From NCBI GenBank assembly GCA_028023455.1, contig JAQFVV010006731.1:70001-134000 (forward strand): a stretch of DNA of 64,000 nucleotides. Direction: 5' to 3'. The notes under the pieces were generated by a model. It saw only the letters and a program-made list of their open reading frames with translations, had not been told where the DNA came from and did not search any database. A program made the position numbers and the translations under genes. This stretch comes from Epiperipatus broadwayi (lineage: Eukaryota > Onychophora > Udeonychophora > Euonychophora > Peripatidae). This document shows positions 32,612-46,257 of this stretch, piece after piece. The first letter of the stretch is position 1; each line of letters begins with the position of its first letter.

Positions 32612-34572
32612 TTTATTTAATATGGGCACCAGGTCCTTTTATTCTAAAGAGACCGCTGAAATAGTCAAATAACATCTCACAAATAAAAAAAAGAAAAATA
32701 TTTTTAAACTAATCAGTATTGCGTCATACCGTAATGAGAACTATTTTTTTTGAGATTATTACTCCTGGGCTTATTCAAACATATTGGCAAAGGTAAATTA
32801 CGTTTTAAATCTTATTAAACTAATAATAAATTTAATAATAATAAATAATAACTATTATTAATAATGCACAAATGAAAATTGGTATTAGAAATATTTTTTA
32901 TTCTAATAGATTAAAAAATAAAATTTGAAAGGCAATTATTTAACAAATAAATTGGAGAGAACACATTTAATTCAGATGTAAAATATTAATAAAAAATAAT
33001 AACAGTTAAATAATTAAAAAGTTCTTGATTAAATAAGAGTCTCTTGATCAGTTAAATTAAAGTCACTATCGGGATCCTTTTATATGTATATTTTTAAGAA
33101 TTGTTTGCGAACGCTTAAATTTGTCACAAATAGGATAATGAAGCATAATGTACCGGTAAGTTTTAGTGAATTCACGATGGTTATAGATAACTATGCAAGT
33201 TTTTTGGGATTAAAATTAGCTAATGGCCTTTGATTATTAGTTGATCTTGCAGTCCATTCTCCTAGTCGGTCACGAAAGCTTTTCTGGTATACATCTTCAG
33301 GCACAATGTCTTCAGAAGCTCCGGTTCACTCTGACATGCCGAATTACTTCAGTGTAGAGTAATCTTGGATATATTATTGTTATCCAAGACCAACTAGAGA
33401 AACCAATGAGCAAGACATTCTTCAAACTAACCTCTTCCTTTTATACTAGAGGCCCAGTTTTCAGACTTCTGCGCATATCTTTTGTTTGTCAAAATATACG
33501 TTGATAATCTTATATATTCTTTATAAAATTTATGTTACAAAGTCTTTATTTTTTTCAGCATAATTCTGCCATCTTTAATTAGTTGAAATATTTTTACTTT
33601 CTCTTATCTAGATTGGTAATTTGTGTCTTTTGTTCTCTCCAATTCTAACTTTTATTTCTAATTACATAAAAAAAAAAAAAACGAAAGAATCATTTAACTT
33701 TTATTGTATGATATTTTTTTTTTTAAAAAAAATATTAGTCAAAAAAAAAAAATCTAAATTTACTTTTATTTTTTTAGCTTTTACCAAATGCCAATATATT
33801 TGCAATGTATATAAATAAATGTTACAATACCACCAGGGCTAAGAGATGAGAATAAAATAGGGGTTTATACTAATTTTATTCTTAAGTTTTTAAATTCATA
33901 TTCGTGTTTTTTTTTTTTTTGTAGTAGCGTGCTGATATATTCCATAGATTCATTCACAAGCGACATTCGGCTTTAATGCCCACTTTTAGGTCTAACACGG
34001 CGGGAATGGAAAATATTTCACATTCATCTGTGTCCTTTCCACTTTAATGTAATATTAACGATAAGAAGCCCATGTTATAAGCACTAACGAGTGTTGCTCA
34101 TTGTTCTGAGGCTTACAGGCTCATGGCAACTTGGTCCAACTTGATCCACCTTCCCCTTTATTGGGATCCCTGCTAGAAATAGTCTGATGGGCAGATAAAA
34201 GTGGTCTTATGTTAATATACTCCATACTAGGACTCGGGGCTATGTTTTTCCCCTGTTCAGTAACCGCCTACCTGGTCAAATACTTGTGAATGACATCTAC
34301 ATCAGCCATGATTGTGGTTTTTTTTAAACATATCAAAAAAAATATACATATATTTTTTTTCTTTGTGGAAGTCATATTAAAAAAATATTTTTTTATATAT
34401 TTTAATAATCAGGGTTTAATTAGTTAGTTAGTTTTTATAATTTGTTTTTTTTTTTTAAAAAATTACTATTTATTTTCCGGCTGTGAGTTTCTTTGGGTCA
34501 TCGTTGTAACATTCTTTATCATTACAACTTATCTCAGGTTGTGGTTGAATCGAAGCCTGAGTTGGGTAAGCC
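32433..34572. repeat. 2.13 kb tandem array, unit 2 (A 32433-33829, B 33830-34572)
   Basis: Nearly identical to unit 1, with scattered substitutions and homopolymer-length changes; period 2132-2140 bp. TATAAAAGG is at 33437-33445 (minus). Array units differ by only a few percent by eye, so the amplification is fairly recent. Confidence 0.8.
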
Positions 34573-35975
34573 ATTATAACGTTTTCTGTTTTGCTAGTCC
34601 TCTACACACTAATATAAACTGCATGTGAATTGATAAAGCTATGTCAAAAAGAACAAATTTATATTTCTTTTCTAAAAACATAGCTATATATCTTGCTCAA
34701 CTCGACCTATTAATTGTTGAGAATTATGCTATTGACGATATCAGCTTTTAATTTATTTAATATGGGCATCAGGTCCTTTTATTCTAAAGAGACCGCTGAA
34801 ATAGTCAAATAACATCTCACGAATAAAAAAAAAGAAAAATATTTTTAAACTAATTGGTATTGCGTCATACCGTAATGAGAATTATTTTTTTTGAGATTAA
34901 TATTCCTGGGCTTATTCAAACATATTGGCAAAGGTAAATTACATTTTAAATCTTATTAAACTAATAATAAATTTAATAATAAAAAATAATAACTATTATT
35001 AATAATGCACAAATGAAAATTGGTATTAGAAATATTTTTTTATTCTAATAGATTAAAAAATAAAATTTGAAAGGCAATTATTTATCAAATAAATTGTAGA
35101 GAACACATTTAATTCAGATGTGAAATATTAATAAAAAATAATAACAGTTAAATAATTAAAAAGTTCTTGATTAAATAAGAGTTTCTTGATCAGTTAAATT
35201 AAAGTCACTATCGGGATCCTTTTATACATATATTTTTAAGAATTGTTTGCGAACGCTTAAATTTGTCACAATCAGGATAATGAAGCATAACTTACCGGTA
35301 AGTTTTAGTGAATTCACGATGGTTGTAGATAACTATGCATAGTTTTTCGGGGTTAAAATTCGCTCATGGCCTTTGATTATTAGTTGATCTTGCAGTCCAT
35401 TCTTTTAGTCGGTCACGAAAGCTTTTCTGGTATGCATCTTCAGGCACAATGTCTTCAGAAGCTCCGGTTCACTCCAACATGCTGAATTACTTCAGTGTAG
35501 AGCAATCTTAGATATATTATTGTTATCCAAGACCAACTAGAGAAACCAATGAACAAGACATTCTTCAAACTAACCTCTGCCTTTTATACTAGAAGCCCAG
35601 TTTTCAGACTTCTGCACATAATCTTTTGTTTGTCAAAATATACATTGATAATCTTATATATTCTTTATAAAATTTATGTTACAAAGTCTTTATTTTTTTT
35701 CAGCATAATTCTGCCATCTTTAATTAGTTGAAATATTTTTACTTTTTCTTATCTAGATTGGTAATTTGTGTCTTTTGTTCTCTCCAATTCTAACTTTTAT
35801 TTCTAATTATATATAAAAAAAAAAAACGAAAGAATAATTTAACTTTCATTGTAAGTTTTTTTTTTTTTTAAAAAAAAAAATTAGTCAAAAAAAATAAATC
35901 TAAATTTACTTTTATTTTTTTAGCTTTTACCAAATGCCAATATATTTGCAACGTATATAAATAAACGTTACAATA
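34573..35975. repeat. 2.13 kb tandem array, terminal part A only
   Basis: Third copy of part A; homology stops exactly after GTTACAAT where units 1 and 2 continue into B (ACCACCAGGGC). ATAT follows here and ATAT also precedes 30301, compatible with a 4 bp target duplication. TATAAAAGGCA is at 35578-35588 (minus). Confidence 0.75.
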
Positions 35976-38900
35976 TATTTTTATGTTTTGGAACTTTCAA
36001 AGTAAAATGAAAGATTAAAATTTTATTTAAAATGACTTTTTGTCATATATATATATATAGTAACAGAAAATAAAAATAGAAGCAATTGTTAATTATTAAA
36101 ATATGTTTATAATCTGTGCCATTTGTAACAGCATACAAATTAATGTAATGATGAAAAGGGCTGCTATTTTGTAACCGACTATAAATGTACAGATGAGTGA
36201 TAAAATGATAGTTGCTATAATTCAATAACTAAACAGTAAACAGGATATATGATATGATCTAGCAGTTCATCATTTGTAACTGAGTAAATTAAATGAGAAA
36301 TGAATTCACTATGTTAGCTAAAATACAATTTCTAATTAAATAAGGATGATACTAACATATAAATAAGAATATATGCATATCATGCTCTATTTGGGTTTCT
36401 ATTTCTAGTTAATTAATTATAACATTATAGCCCATTTGCAACTATCCTAAACATTAATTCTGTCATGCTAATAATGAAATAAATAAATTATCTCATTACT
36501 CAACACATAAAATAACAACAATGAAAATTAAAACTATCATCATTAAAGATTTAAAATATTTAGATATTGGGGAAGTCATTTGAACAATAAAAGATACTGG
36601 CCATTGTCATCAAATAAAATAATATATATAGCAACTGAATAAAATTACCCACTGTGAGATCCCTGGAATGCCTTATGCTTAACTCCAATAATAGGTTCTT
36701 TTAACAAAGAATCCTTCCTATTCTTCTTTCCAAATATATAAGACCATTCATGGTCATACGCACACACTGGTGCTATTCATGACAACGTATAAAAAATATC
36801 ATATAAAGTTAATATGATAAAATTGGAAAGGGATTAAATTACTCTTTATTCAGTTTAGCTAAGTACATGTGTTTTCCCACGAGCACCACTAGATTGTTTG
36901 AAATGTAGATCTGTTTAGAGTGTACTGAGTTGAAACTCATTTGGTACATTTCTATTACACATGACTTGGATGACTAATGAAAAAAAATGACATTCTTATA
37001 TTTTACTCATGTCAATAAAATTATAAGATCCCAATATCACAAAATTTATATATTAAAGACTCTTATAAATATTACTAGCTCATTTTACGTATATTGATGA
37101 ACATACAATTATACTCTTATTAATGGCTTCCAAATAAACATAGTAAAAACCATTACTTAAGTGGATGGCCATGATACTAGTTACTTAACTTAATTATTTA
37201 TCATAATATAAATATGATAATGATGATGATAATAATAATGATGATGATGATACCAGCCATAGCTTTAGAATGAACTCACAACAATAAATTTATTTTTATA
37301 AACTCATAGGCACTTCTTTTTAAAATCATCCTATTTTAAACTGAGATTTAAATATAACACTCATTAGTATTTATACACGTTTATATTTATTTATTCCAAG
37401 TACCTTTATAGTTAAAACTAGGATTCAATAATACTAGTGATGGTGACTGATCATCATGCTTCTTTCCACAGGATATTCAACTTTCTATACACCATATTTA
37501 CTAAATATATTAATTATGTTAAACATTAGATTTAATGATTATAATTTATTTAATGATGATGGTGATAACTCATGTACAGTACTATGTTTAAATGGTGTTT
37601 TAATCAATAATATGATATCCATCTTTGATGAGGATGATCAAAACTCATGGGCACAACATAATTTTAGCTTTATATTATACACCTATAATTATTAAGACTT
37701 AGTCATTATCAAGCATAATCTTTAAATACTTAAAGGTAAATCAATATTCTAGTTTACTTAACATTTTGCAGTGCTTGCTTAATATTTGCTTAATATTTGT
37801 GAGTGCTGATGATTCTTAATATCTGTGAGCGATGATGATCATTTAAAACAATAAAATCAAGACAAGAAAAACATAATATTTGTAATAATAATGCAGAAAT
37901 CAATTAAGATATATATATATAAAATTATATTTATTAATACTACTCTTCTTTTTTTATTTTTTAAATCAAATTTACTAATTAGATAAATGACTTATTATTA
38001 CATTAATTAAATATAGAATTAATACCAAATTTTATATACAAGTTTGTGATTTTGGATATTTTAAAATAAGCTGGCTTGAAATGACATTTAAAAAAATATT
38101 TCATTGAATGCTTACTTAAGACTTTCCTAACTTATTATATCATAAAAATAAATTTCATATGTAACTTGAGTGTTTTATTTCGCTTCCATTCAAATGTGAA
38201 GCCCTGTTTTTAAATTTACCATATTTAAACTAATTATGCATAATCTATTTTTTGACATGTTTGTATAAACAGTTACACATGCACACACACCCTGTGATAT
38301 GTCAACATATATTTTTAAAATGTGTTCCTTCATATTAGAGATTGATACATAAATTACATATATAAAAAATATTCTTGCAACCTTGAGCAAAATAAAATAA
38401 AATACATTATATCAATTTTAATATGCAACAAGATAAATATAAAAAAACATAATAAATGCATATATTTATAGGTTGATCATTATCATAACAAATGAAGAAC
38501 AATAAAAAACATTTCAATATTACAATAGGTAATAAAAAAAAGTAAAAAAAATAATGAAAATTTAAGTTTAAACATTTAAACTGTGTTTGTGTTATGTTAT
38601 GTGATATTGAGAATAACTATCGATAAACAAGCCTTTAATGTTTCTGTATCAAAAGAAAAAAATGCTTTGATCAATAAATTAAGGTTTACTTTTAATAAGT
38701 AAGAATAAAAGATCTGTTAATGAAAGTTCATAGTTACCCGATTATTTTCACTTCTTATAAATGTCTCAAGTTTGAATTTTCAGACTGCTTGTCTCATGTA
38801 TAGCTTCAATAAGTTGATTTTCTCCATTTAAAAAAGAAAGGTTCTTGCAAATACTTTTAAGATAAACATGAATTAATTGACTTGCTTATTTCCACAATTT

Positions 38901-39405
38901 TAAAATTATTTATTGTTGATACTTTTGATGACACTGAATTTGTTGACTGATTTGTTTCCAATTTTTTTTAAACCATCATTGTAGACACTTTAGATGACTG
39001 TGAGGAAAACTTTCACAAAAATTAGATTGATAGCTTAATCAAACTTGGCTATATATGGTTTTTTTATTCATCTTTTTTTTTCTCTTCTTTCCCCTTCTCC
39101 CTCCATTCAAAGGCAATGAACCCATAATAGGCCAGGAGCCAGAAAAGAAGCATTTCAAATAGCTTGTGTGGTTGGCTTTAAACTCAATCATTCTGTTGGT
39201 TATAAAGGACTTTTGGTATAAGTCCACAGATAGATCAGTGAGTTAACCCATAGATGTCAGATTTCAGGAACCAGAAGAAGTGGCTTTAGCAATGCAAATT
39301 CATTGTATGATACACAGCAAAATATATTAATATCATTTTATAGAACTGTAAGTAACTTCTTCCAAGAAATTCAATTTTGTTCTATTTCTCTTTCTTAATA
39401 TTGCT
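35976..39405. other. Non-coding AT-rich region
   Basis: No supported gene across about 3.4 kb. Contains a short ATG/ATA trinucleotide run near 37216-37252. Open frames at 36043-36225, 37456-37695 and 38190-38390 lack any recognisable motif. Confidence 0.5.
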
Positions 39406-39453
39406 GGGAATTACTTATATATATATATATATATATATATATAAGTAATTCCC
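39406..39453. repeat. Palindrome with (TA)n core
   Basis: GGGAATTACTTATA and TATAAGTAATTCCC flank a TA run as exact complements. The same paired design as at 4481-4582. Confidence 0.85.
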
Positions 39454-39458
39454 ATATA

Positions 39459-39476
39459 TCAGTATAAATGAAGATA

Positions 39477-39516
<40 letters not shown>

Positions 39517-39534
39517 TATCTTCATTTATACTGA
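39459..39534. repeat. Second palindrome with (TA)n core
   Basis: TCAGTATAAATGAAGATATG and CATATCTTCATTTATACTGA flank a TA run as exact complements, directly after the previous palindrome. Confidence 0.85.
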
Positions 39535-40435
39535 CTTTAAAACAAGAGTCATTTTTTTCCTTCCTCAATTTTTAAAGAGAGAAAAAAAATCAATCGCACA
39601 TACTCTTAAAAAAATGAAAACTGTCTATCTCCTTTCAGTTTAAAACAATTGCCTAGATTGCATATTTCATAGATTGCATATTTCGTTAATATTATTAACT
39701 GATTTCTTAAAAAAAACTACATATTGTTAGCTCACTCAGTTCAAAAACCAAAAACTGAACTGCTTCTCCTCTCTAAAAAAATATTGAAAAAAAAACTGAG
39801 AGTTTACATCTCTTCCTAATAACCTTAAAAAAACTTGACAGCCTCTCAATATTGTTTCATTCATTTATATTGCGAATCTGTGATCAAAGAAAAGGACCAC
39901 CTGGAAATCTTATCTTGAGATAAAGATCAAAGCTTCACAAGTTTGACAGTCTGTCGCAATTAATAAAAACTTAGGATTAATTGTTACTTTTATTACATCC
40001 AAGCATCACTTCCCTCTCTAGATATCTACAATCTAGATAATACAAAAACAACAAAGCCTGCAATCTTAGTCAATAAAAGATTTGTGTAAAAATGTTTTAT
40101 GTTTAAAACATTCATACTCACATGTGTACATTTTCATATCCTAATCTACTAATCTTGATCACTTTATTTTACACTTTCTTTCTGATCTGCTTTATTTAAT
40201 AAGAATATAGCTAAATAATTTCAACACATTATTTAATAAAATATAATAAAACCCTATATAATATATTGTTTCTCATTACCTTCTCTCTTTACAACTGCTT
40301 ATTTATTAACTATTTATAAACTATATAATAATAAATACACACACACATATATATATATATGTTTAAAAGAAATGTTTTTTTCTTTTTTTTTTTAATTGAA
40401 GAATCTCTTTATGTGTGAAATGAGAACATATATCT

Positions 40436-40510
<75 letters not shown>

Positions 40511-40934
40511 AATTTAGAGAGTTATTTTATTGCCTTTATATTGGTATATTATGAGATTTATATATTGTTAAAATATCATATGTGAATTTTTAGATTATAA
40601 AATGGGTGACAGCTTCCATTCTTTTGTATACAGGTATAAATTTAGAATTATTATTTTATTTGTTATAGAAATTGTAATAAAAGATAAGCAGTAAAAATGA
40701 TTATTTTAAAGGAAGTAATTGTGGAAATTATAATCGAAGTGTAACTGATTAAATTGATTTTCATAAAAAAAGAGAGACAAATGAGTGTGTTTAGTTAAAA
40801 AATGTAGATAATTAAATAAAATACTTATAACTGATAAGCATTTTAAATATAAATTAAATTTATAAATAGCCTAAATTAAAAGTTAATCCTAATTCCAATT
40901 AATTTTACTCAACTAATATTCTATAAAAGATTGC
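39535..40934. other. Non-coding region with a long (TA)n run
   Basis: No gene. A 69 bp TA run occupies 40439-40508 and a short AC/AT run lies at 40335-40361. Confidence 0.6.
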
Positions 40935-42226
40935 ATTGCATATTAAATTATTTATACCAACATTTGTTACATCATAGCATAATTCAAGTCTATCCTTCTC
41001 CTATTAATATAAATGGATATGTAATGGTCTGATAACATGGAGGGTTAGATTAATGTAATGGGTGTGACTACAATATAAAATCAACCAAGAGCTTTGAGCA
41101 TTCCATTGCTGGTTTTTCAATGAAATGATGGTTGAATTTTTGGAAAGTGAGAAGATTGAAGCCTGTTTATTAAAGTTTAAAGAATTGCTAACTTAATATA
41201 AGATGATCGGTGACTGTATATATGTGTGTTAAATTATAATCTGTCCCAACTTATCAGTGCTGGTTCTGTATAAAATACATATTCTGAGGATTATTTATAT
41301 TTTTTACATGTCTGTGTGGATTGTTTGTTGAATGAATATTGATTGAAAATCCTAAGTTCAAATTCCTCTATTAACTATAGTAAACATTCAATTTAATGAA
41401 TGAATAAGATAATTATATTCAAAAATAAGACTCATAACATTGTACAATAAATTATATTATTCTTTAATCTAGCATGAGGCAATAATTAAGAAGAATGGAA
41501 AAGTTATTTATAATCATGCCTCTTATTAATATAGAGGCTTGCCTAAAACACTTTGGTTAGAAAGTATGAACATTTTAATTAATTGTGCAATGTAACTAAA
41601 TATTTTTTTTAAAAAATTGATTTCTTATAATAGTTGACAAACCTCAGAATTTTTTTCAATTTAAAACAAATGAAAACATGTAAAATAATATCTCCAATGC
41701 CTTAATATGTGCATAACATTTGAGATTAAGACTCATAAGTATGTACAATAAATATTTTAAAATACACTCTAACCTAGAATAAGGCAATAATTAACAAAAA
41801 TATATTAGCTGACATTCCCCTACCTCATTTATAAATTGTTAATTACTGCCTTATGCTAAGTTAGAAAGTATTTTAAAATATTTATTGTATAATATTATCA
41901 ATCTTAATCTTAAATGTTATATACATATTGAAGCTCCAGGAATATTATATATAGATTGGTATTTTATCATCCAATTGCAAAATCTGTATTAGAATTTATA
42001 AATGGGTTTGAACAATGTTTTATTAATCGTTAAAAAAGGAAATTCCAATTAATCATTACAATTTATTATTAGTATTGTGTACTACAAATAACTGAAATTA
42101 TAATAAAGAAAAACAAACGAAAAAAGTTCAATAAAGAAAAAATAATAGATATTTTTGTAACAATGATTGATCAAATAAATTTTACTAAACAAAATGAAAA
42201 AGTATGTTGACAATTCTATTTTATTG
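40935..42226 (-). repeat. Repeat R1, inverted copy 2
   Basis: Reverse complement of 22980-24260 over about 1.28 kb, so R1 forms an inverted pair about 17 kb apart. It joins a LINE fragment at about 42227, just where copy 1 ends next to an AC run. Confidence 0.7.
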
Positions 42227-43372
42227 TAACATTTCCCCATACTTCTTTGGGTGGTCTGAAGTCTCTGTATTGCTTTTCTATTAAGTGTCCAAGTGTCAGA
42301 TCCATAAGTAAGAACTGGTAAAACACATTTATTAAAAACCTTCCTTTTCAAACATATAGGCATATTTCCTTTTAATATCAAGTTATTTCTACCAAAAGCA
42401 CTCTAACCAAGTTTAATTCTATGATTAATTTCCTCCATTATGTTTCCATATGTATTAATAATCTGAGCAAGGTATTTGTAACTGTTAATTTCTTCTATTC
42501 ATCATATTCATCTTTATTTTCACATTTTGAGCAAATCGATTAAACATTATTTTAGTGTTTTTAACATTTATCTCTAGTCCTACTTTTCTATTTTCATCTG
42601 ATAACTTCTGCAACATTTCCTGCAGCTTTGAGGCATTATTTGCAAAAACAACTACATCATCTGCAAAATATAAATGACTTAAATAATCTCCATTTATTTT
42701 CACTCCTTTAGTTTCACATTTTAATCCATAAAATACTTCTTGCAGCACTGCTGTAAAAAGTTTTGAAGATATGGGGTCACCTTGTTTTACACCCTTCTCG
42801 ATGTTGACTTTCCCATTATCATTATGTAATCTAATTGTTGCTGTTGCATTTTTATAAATATTCTTTAAAATATGATAATATCCTGGATCTATACCTTGAT
42901 GATCCAATGTTTTAATCACTGAAGAAATGTTTATAGAATCAAATGCCTTTTCATGATCTACAAATCCAAAACATAATGGCAACTCATATTCATTTGACCT
43001 TTCTATCACTTCTTTCAGTACCTGGATATGATCTACTGTACTAAAACCACTTTTAAATCCAGTTTGTTCTCTTGGTTGGTGAAAATCCAATGTTCTCTGT
43101 AGACCAGTTGTAATTAGCTTGGTAAAAATTTTATATAAAACTGATAAAAGGCTGATAGATCTGTAATTTCTAATATCTTCTTTATCACCTTTTTTAAATA
43201 TTAATATTATTATTGCATTCTTCCAATCATCTAGTACATCTTTATCATTTAGACATTTGGTATATAACTTTGGTAAATTTTTTTTTATTCCTTCACCTGC
43301 TTCTTTTAATATATCAATTATAATTCCATCATTACCTGAAGCCTTTCCTTTCTTCACACATATTGATTTATA
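42227..43372 (-). pseudogene. LINE (non-LTR) reverse transcriptase fragment
   Basis: Minus-strand frame 43423-42485 encodes, from about 43372: GKASGNDGIIIDILKEAG, NYRSISLLSVLYKIFTKLI, QTGFKSGFSTVDHIQVLKEV, motif A CFGFVDHEKAFDSI, motif B GVKQGDPISSKLF, motif C YFADDVVVFANN, then GLEINVKNTKIM. All catalytic Asp residues (motif A and the ADD pair) are intact. After a frameshift near 42490, EEINSYKYLAQII and IKLG*SAFG follow with a stop in place of the usual Trp, then ICLKRKVFNKCVLPVLTYGS (frame 42381-42082). This is the thumb/C-terminal pattern of an RTE- or jockey-like LINE. The endonuclease domain is absent: the upstream end meets an AC/AT microsatellite at 43379, and the downstream end stops after RSMG where R1 begins. 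Truncated at both ends. Confidence 0.85.
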
Positions 43373-43374
43373 TG

Positions 43375-43378
<4 letters not shown>

Positions 43379-43417
<39 letters not shown>
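43379..43417. repeat. (AC)n(AT)n microsatellite at LINE boundary
   Basis: AC run followed by AT run. The start of the long open frame (KYICVCVCVCV) is its translation, so the frame's Met at 43423 is not a real start. Confidence 0.9.
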
Positions 43418-43418
<1 letters not shown>

Positions 43419-43439
43419 TTCATATGATGGAATTAAAAT

Positions 43440-45674
43440 ATAGTTGTCTATAATATTTGTTTATATTTATATAACATATTAATTTATTAAGTTTATGGAC
43501 TTGTAGGAGTAAATATAAATGATTTATGTTTTACATTTCTTATATCAGAGTACTAAACTAAGGTCATTTTTACTTGATTTTAATATAAATTACACCAACA
43601 TTATCTTTAAACCGCATGGTTTCAACTTGCATTATAAGTTTTAATTGATCATTGCTTAATTGCATCATGGGTAAAATTTTATTGAGATCATTGCAAAAAA
43701 AAATCTTGTTCTTTTTCAATGTTTATCTGCACACACACACACACATATATATATATATGTCAAAACACAACAAAACAATTAGATTACATCGTGGAAGTAA
43801 AAAAAAAAAATGATATAGATGCTTGACAGCATTTCATATTTTCAAAACTTTTACATTAATTTTACAGGAAGTATTTTGTGGATTAAATTATAATAGAAAC
43901 CTAGGGAAATAAAAACATGCATCCTATTTAATAAAGTTGTTTTTTAACAAATCTTCATGACTTCAGAATATTTTGCAGGACTTATGAAAGCAGAATTCGG
44001 CAATCTGTGGTTGGCAAGCTGCATGCAGTTTTTTTGAGTCGAAACTTGCAGCACTTTTTATAGCGACAAATGTAAATGCATTTTTTATTTTTACTTGTAT
44101 AGTAATTTGTAAAAAAATATTTTATGACTCTAGAAGCGGAAATGCACTGTTTCACGTGCTCCTGGGATACAGCCCAATTATAAAAAAATAATTATTGAGT
44201 ATGATAAATGCTAAATAATGAAAATTTGTGAATAAATTAAACTATTAAAGTTATTTTATATTTTTGTTTAAGACACATTTTCAAATTCATTGCTGTATAT
44301 GTAAATTTGTTCTATTACTAAAATAAATGTTTAAATACTACAAATATTTTCAGAAATCCATGTTTTTTATTCATCTATTTTTCACTTCTCCTGTGGCTTT
44401 TTTGGTAGCGATTATTAAACAAAACGGCTTTTCATGTTAGAAAGATTGCTGACATCTGGATAAAAGTGAAAAAAATAGAAATGAAGACAGTTGTCTTAAA
44501 AGTCTAAAGCCGTGTTCTAGAGATTTTGATCCAAGAAAAAAATTGATAATCAGGATTTAGAATAAGTTAACACACACAATGTCTAGATTAATAATATGGA
44601 AACATAATGAATAAAGTTATAAAATTAAATCTGAATAAACAATTTTTGACAAAAATAAATTAATATCAAAATAAAATACAACTATGCAATAAAAAGATTT
44701 TTAATAGATGCAGTTTATCATTTCTTACACATGGATCTCAGAATGAATACCTAATGAACAGCAATATACTGAGTGCTTTACTGAGACATACATATTTGGG
44801 AATATCAAGAAGAAATTGAGATAAAAATACATCAATGAGAGATCAGTCATCTATCAGGGACATTACTGAAAAAATTAAAAGATAAAAATAAAACTATGAA
44901 TATATTGATAAAAAAATTGATAATATATGGTCAATAGAAGTCTTAAAATGAAATCCAAAGGATTAGATTAAATTTGAGATGGATGAGTAATGTAAGTAAG
45001 TTTTTTTAATATATTGTAAAGAATAGAGATGATGGATTGAAAAAACTAGATTAACCTTGAAGAAAAATGGATATTGAAAATGTTGTTAAGGAGATGATGA
45101 TATATAGTATGCATACACACAGATTGCTCTTGCCTAGTCCAAAATGTCAAAAGATTCACCTCTATAATAAAACATTTTTATAGCTTCTTAGTTAGGTATT
45201 GCAATTTTAATTATCGGTAAAGCAAAACTCTTATCTTCATGGTTTAGTTCTACATTGGTTCTATGTATATCTTGCAGTTTGGAATACATAAATCTACACC
45301 AGAATGAAATTGACCTTTGAATGAATAACTGCTTACTGCATGTGTCACTAGCTAAACCTAAATATAAGACAGCCTACCATCTCAGCCCCTAGAAAAACAT
45401 TCTATTGCATTCTTCAACAAAAAAAAAGAAATAAGTTTTTCTTTCTTTATTTAATAAGCATTACAGAATATAAATTCTTTGCCAGCTTTTATTATTTTAT
45501 TTATTATTAATAAAATTTAATTAATTCATAATTCTTTTTTTTTTTATTTGAGCTGGACTATTCTATTTTCTATAGCAATCTATAAATTTTATTTATAATA
45601 TGATTCAAAATAGGTGAAACCAAAAAGATCTTAAAATGCTCTTTAATATATGAACTGCATAGTTTCTCTTTATT

Positions 45675-45677
<3 letters not shown>
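43440..45677. other. Non-coding AT-rich region
   Basis: No gene recognised. Short AC/AT microsatellite at 43729-43758. Confidence 0.5.

Positions 45678-45748
<71 letters not shown>
45678..45748. repeat. (TA)n microsatellite, about 70 bp
   Basis: Uninterrupted TA run. The frame of alternating Ile-Tyr over it is artefactual. Confidence 0.95.
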
Positions 45749-45751
<3 letters not shown>

Positions 45752-46119
45752 TAAGTGCATACTGTATACATGTATCCATAGATGCATACACACATGTTAT
45801 TCTTCAAATATGATTATGTACTCTTTACGCTCTTGATAATAGAGTTGTAATATATATATGTTCACACAATGTCAGAATATTAAAACAAATATATACATAG
45901 CGAACACAGATATTTAATTTGAGTTTTTGTATTAATAATTCTTTATTTCTACAAGTAAACCAACAAATTTCATATCAGATGCATATTTAAAACGATGTTA
46001 TTATGAAAACTTTCACATCGAAACATTTTAAATATGTATGAGACATACACATTTTATTTAGCTCAAACTATTAAAAATAAATAAATATTCCATAGTTTGA
46101 TACTCATAAAAACTATGCG
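45749..46119. other. Non-coding spacer
   Basis: No gene or recognised repeat. Confidence 0.5.
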
Positions 46120-46127
46120 GGATCCAA

Positions 46128-46249
46128 TTTTTTTTCTTTTTTTTTTATATGTCATAGCATTGACCGGGAGGCGAACCCATAACCGTCTGCAACCAACTAC
46201 TTGCTTGCAAGGCGGCTGCGATGACTTCTCGGCTAACAACGCTTGACCA
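46128..46249 (-). mobile_element. tRNA-derived SINE with target duplication
   Basis: The minus strand starts TGGTCAAGCGTTG. The tRNA-like part (46243-46156) has a 7 bp acceptor stem, AGCGTTG with CAATGCT (one G-U), an A-box-like TTAGCCGAGAAGTC, anticodon-loop-like CTTGCAA, an enlarged variable region, and a B box GGGTTCGCCTCCC. It ends TATGACATAT plus an A-rich tail. GGATCCAA flanks both sides (46120-46127 and 46250-46257) as a target duplication. Head and tail match the SINE at 27896-28009, so both belong to one family. The well-kept B box suggests a younger copy. Confidence 0.8.
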
Positions 46250-46257
46250 GGATCCAA

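Noticed and set aside
43379-43423. Met at 43423 as LINE protein start
   Set aside because: The first residues are translated AC/AT microsatellite; LINE homology begins only near 43372.
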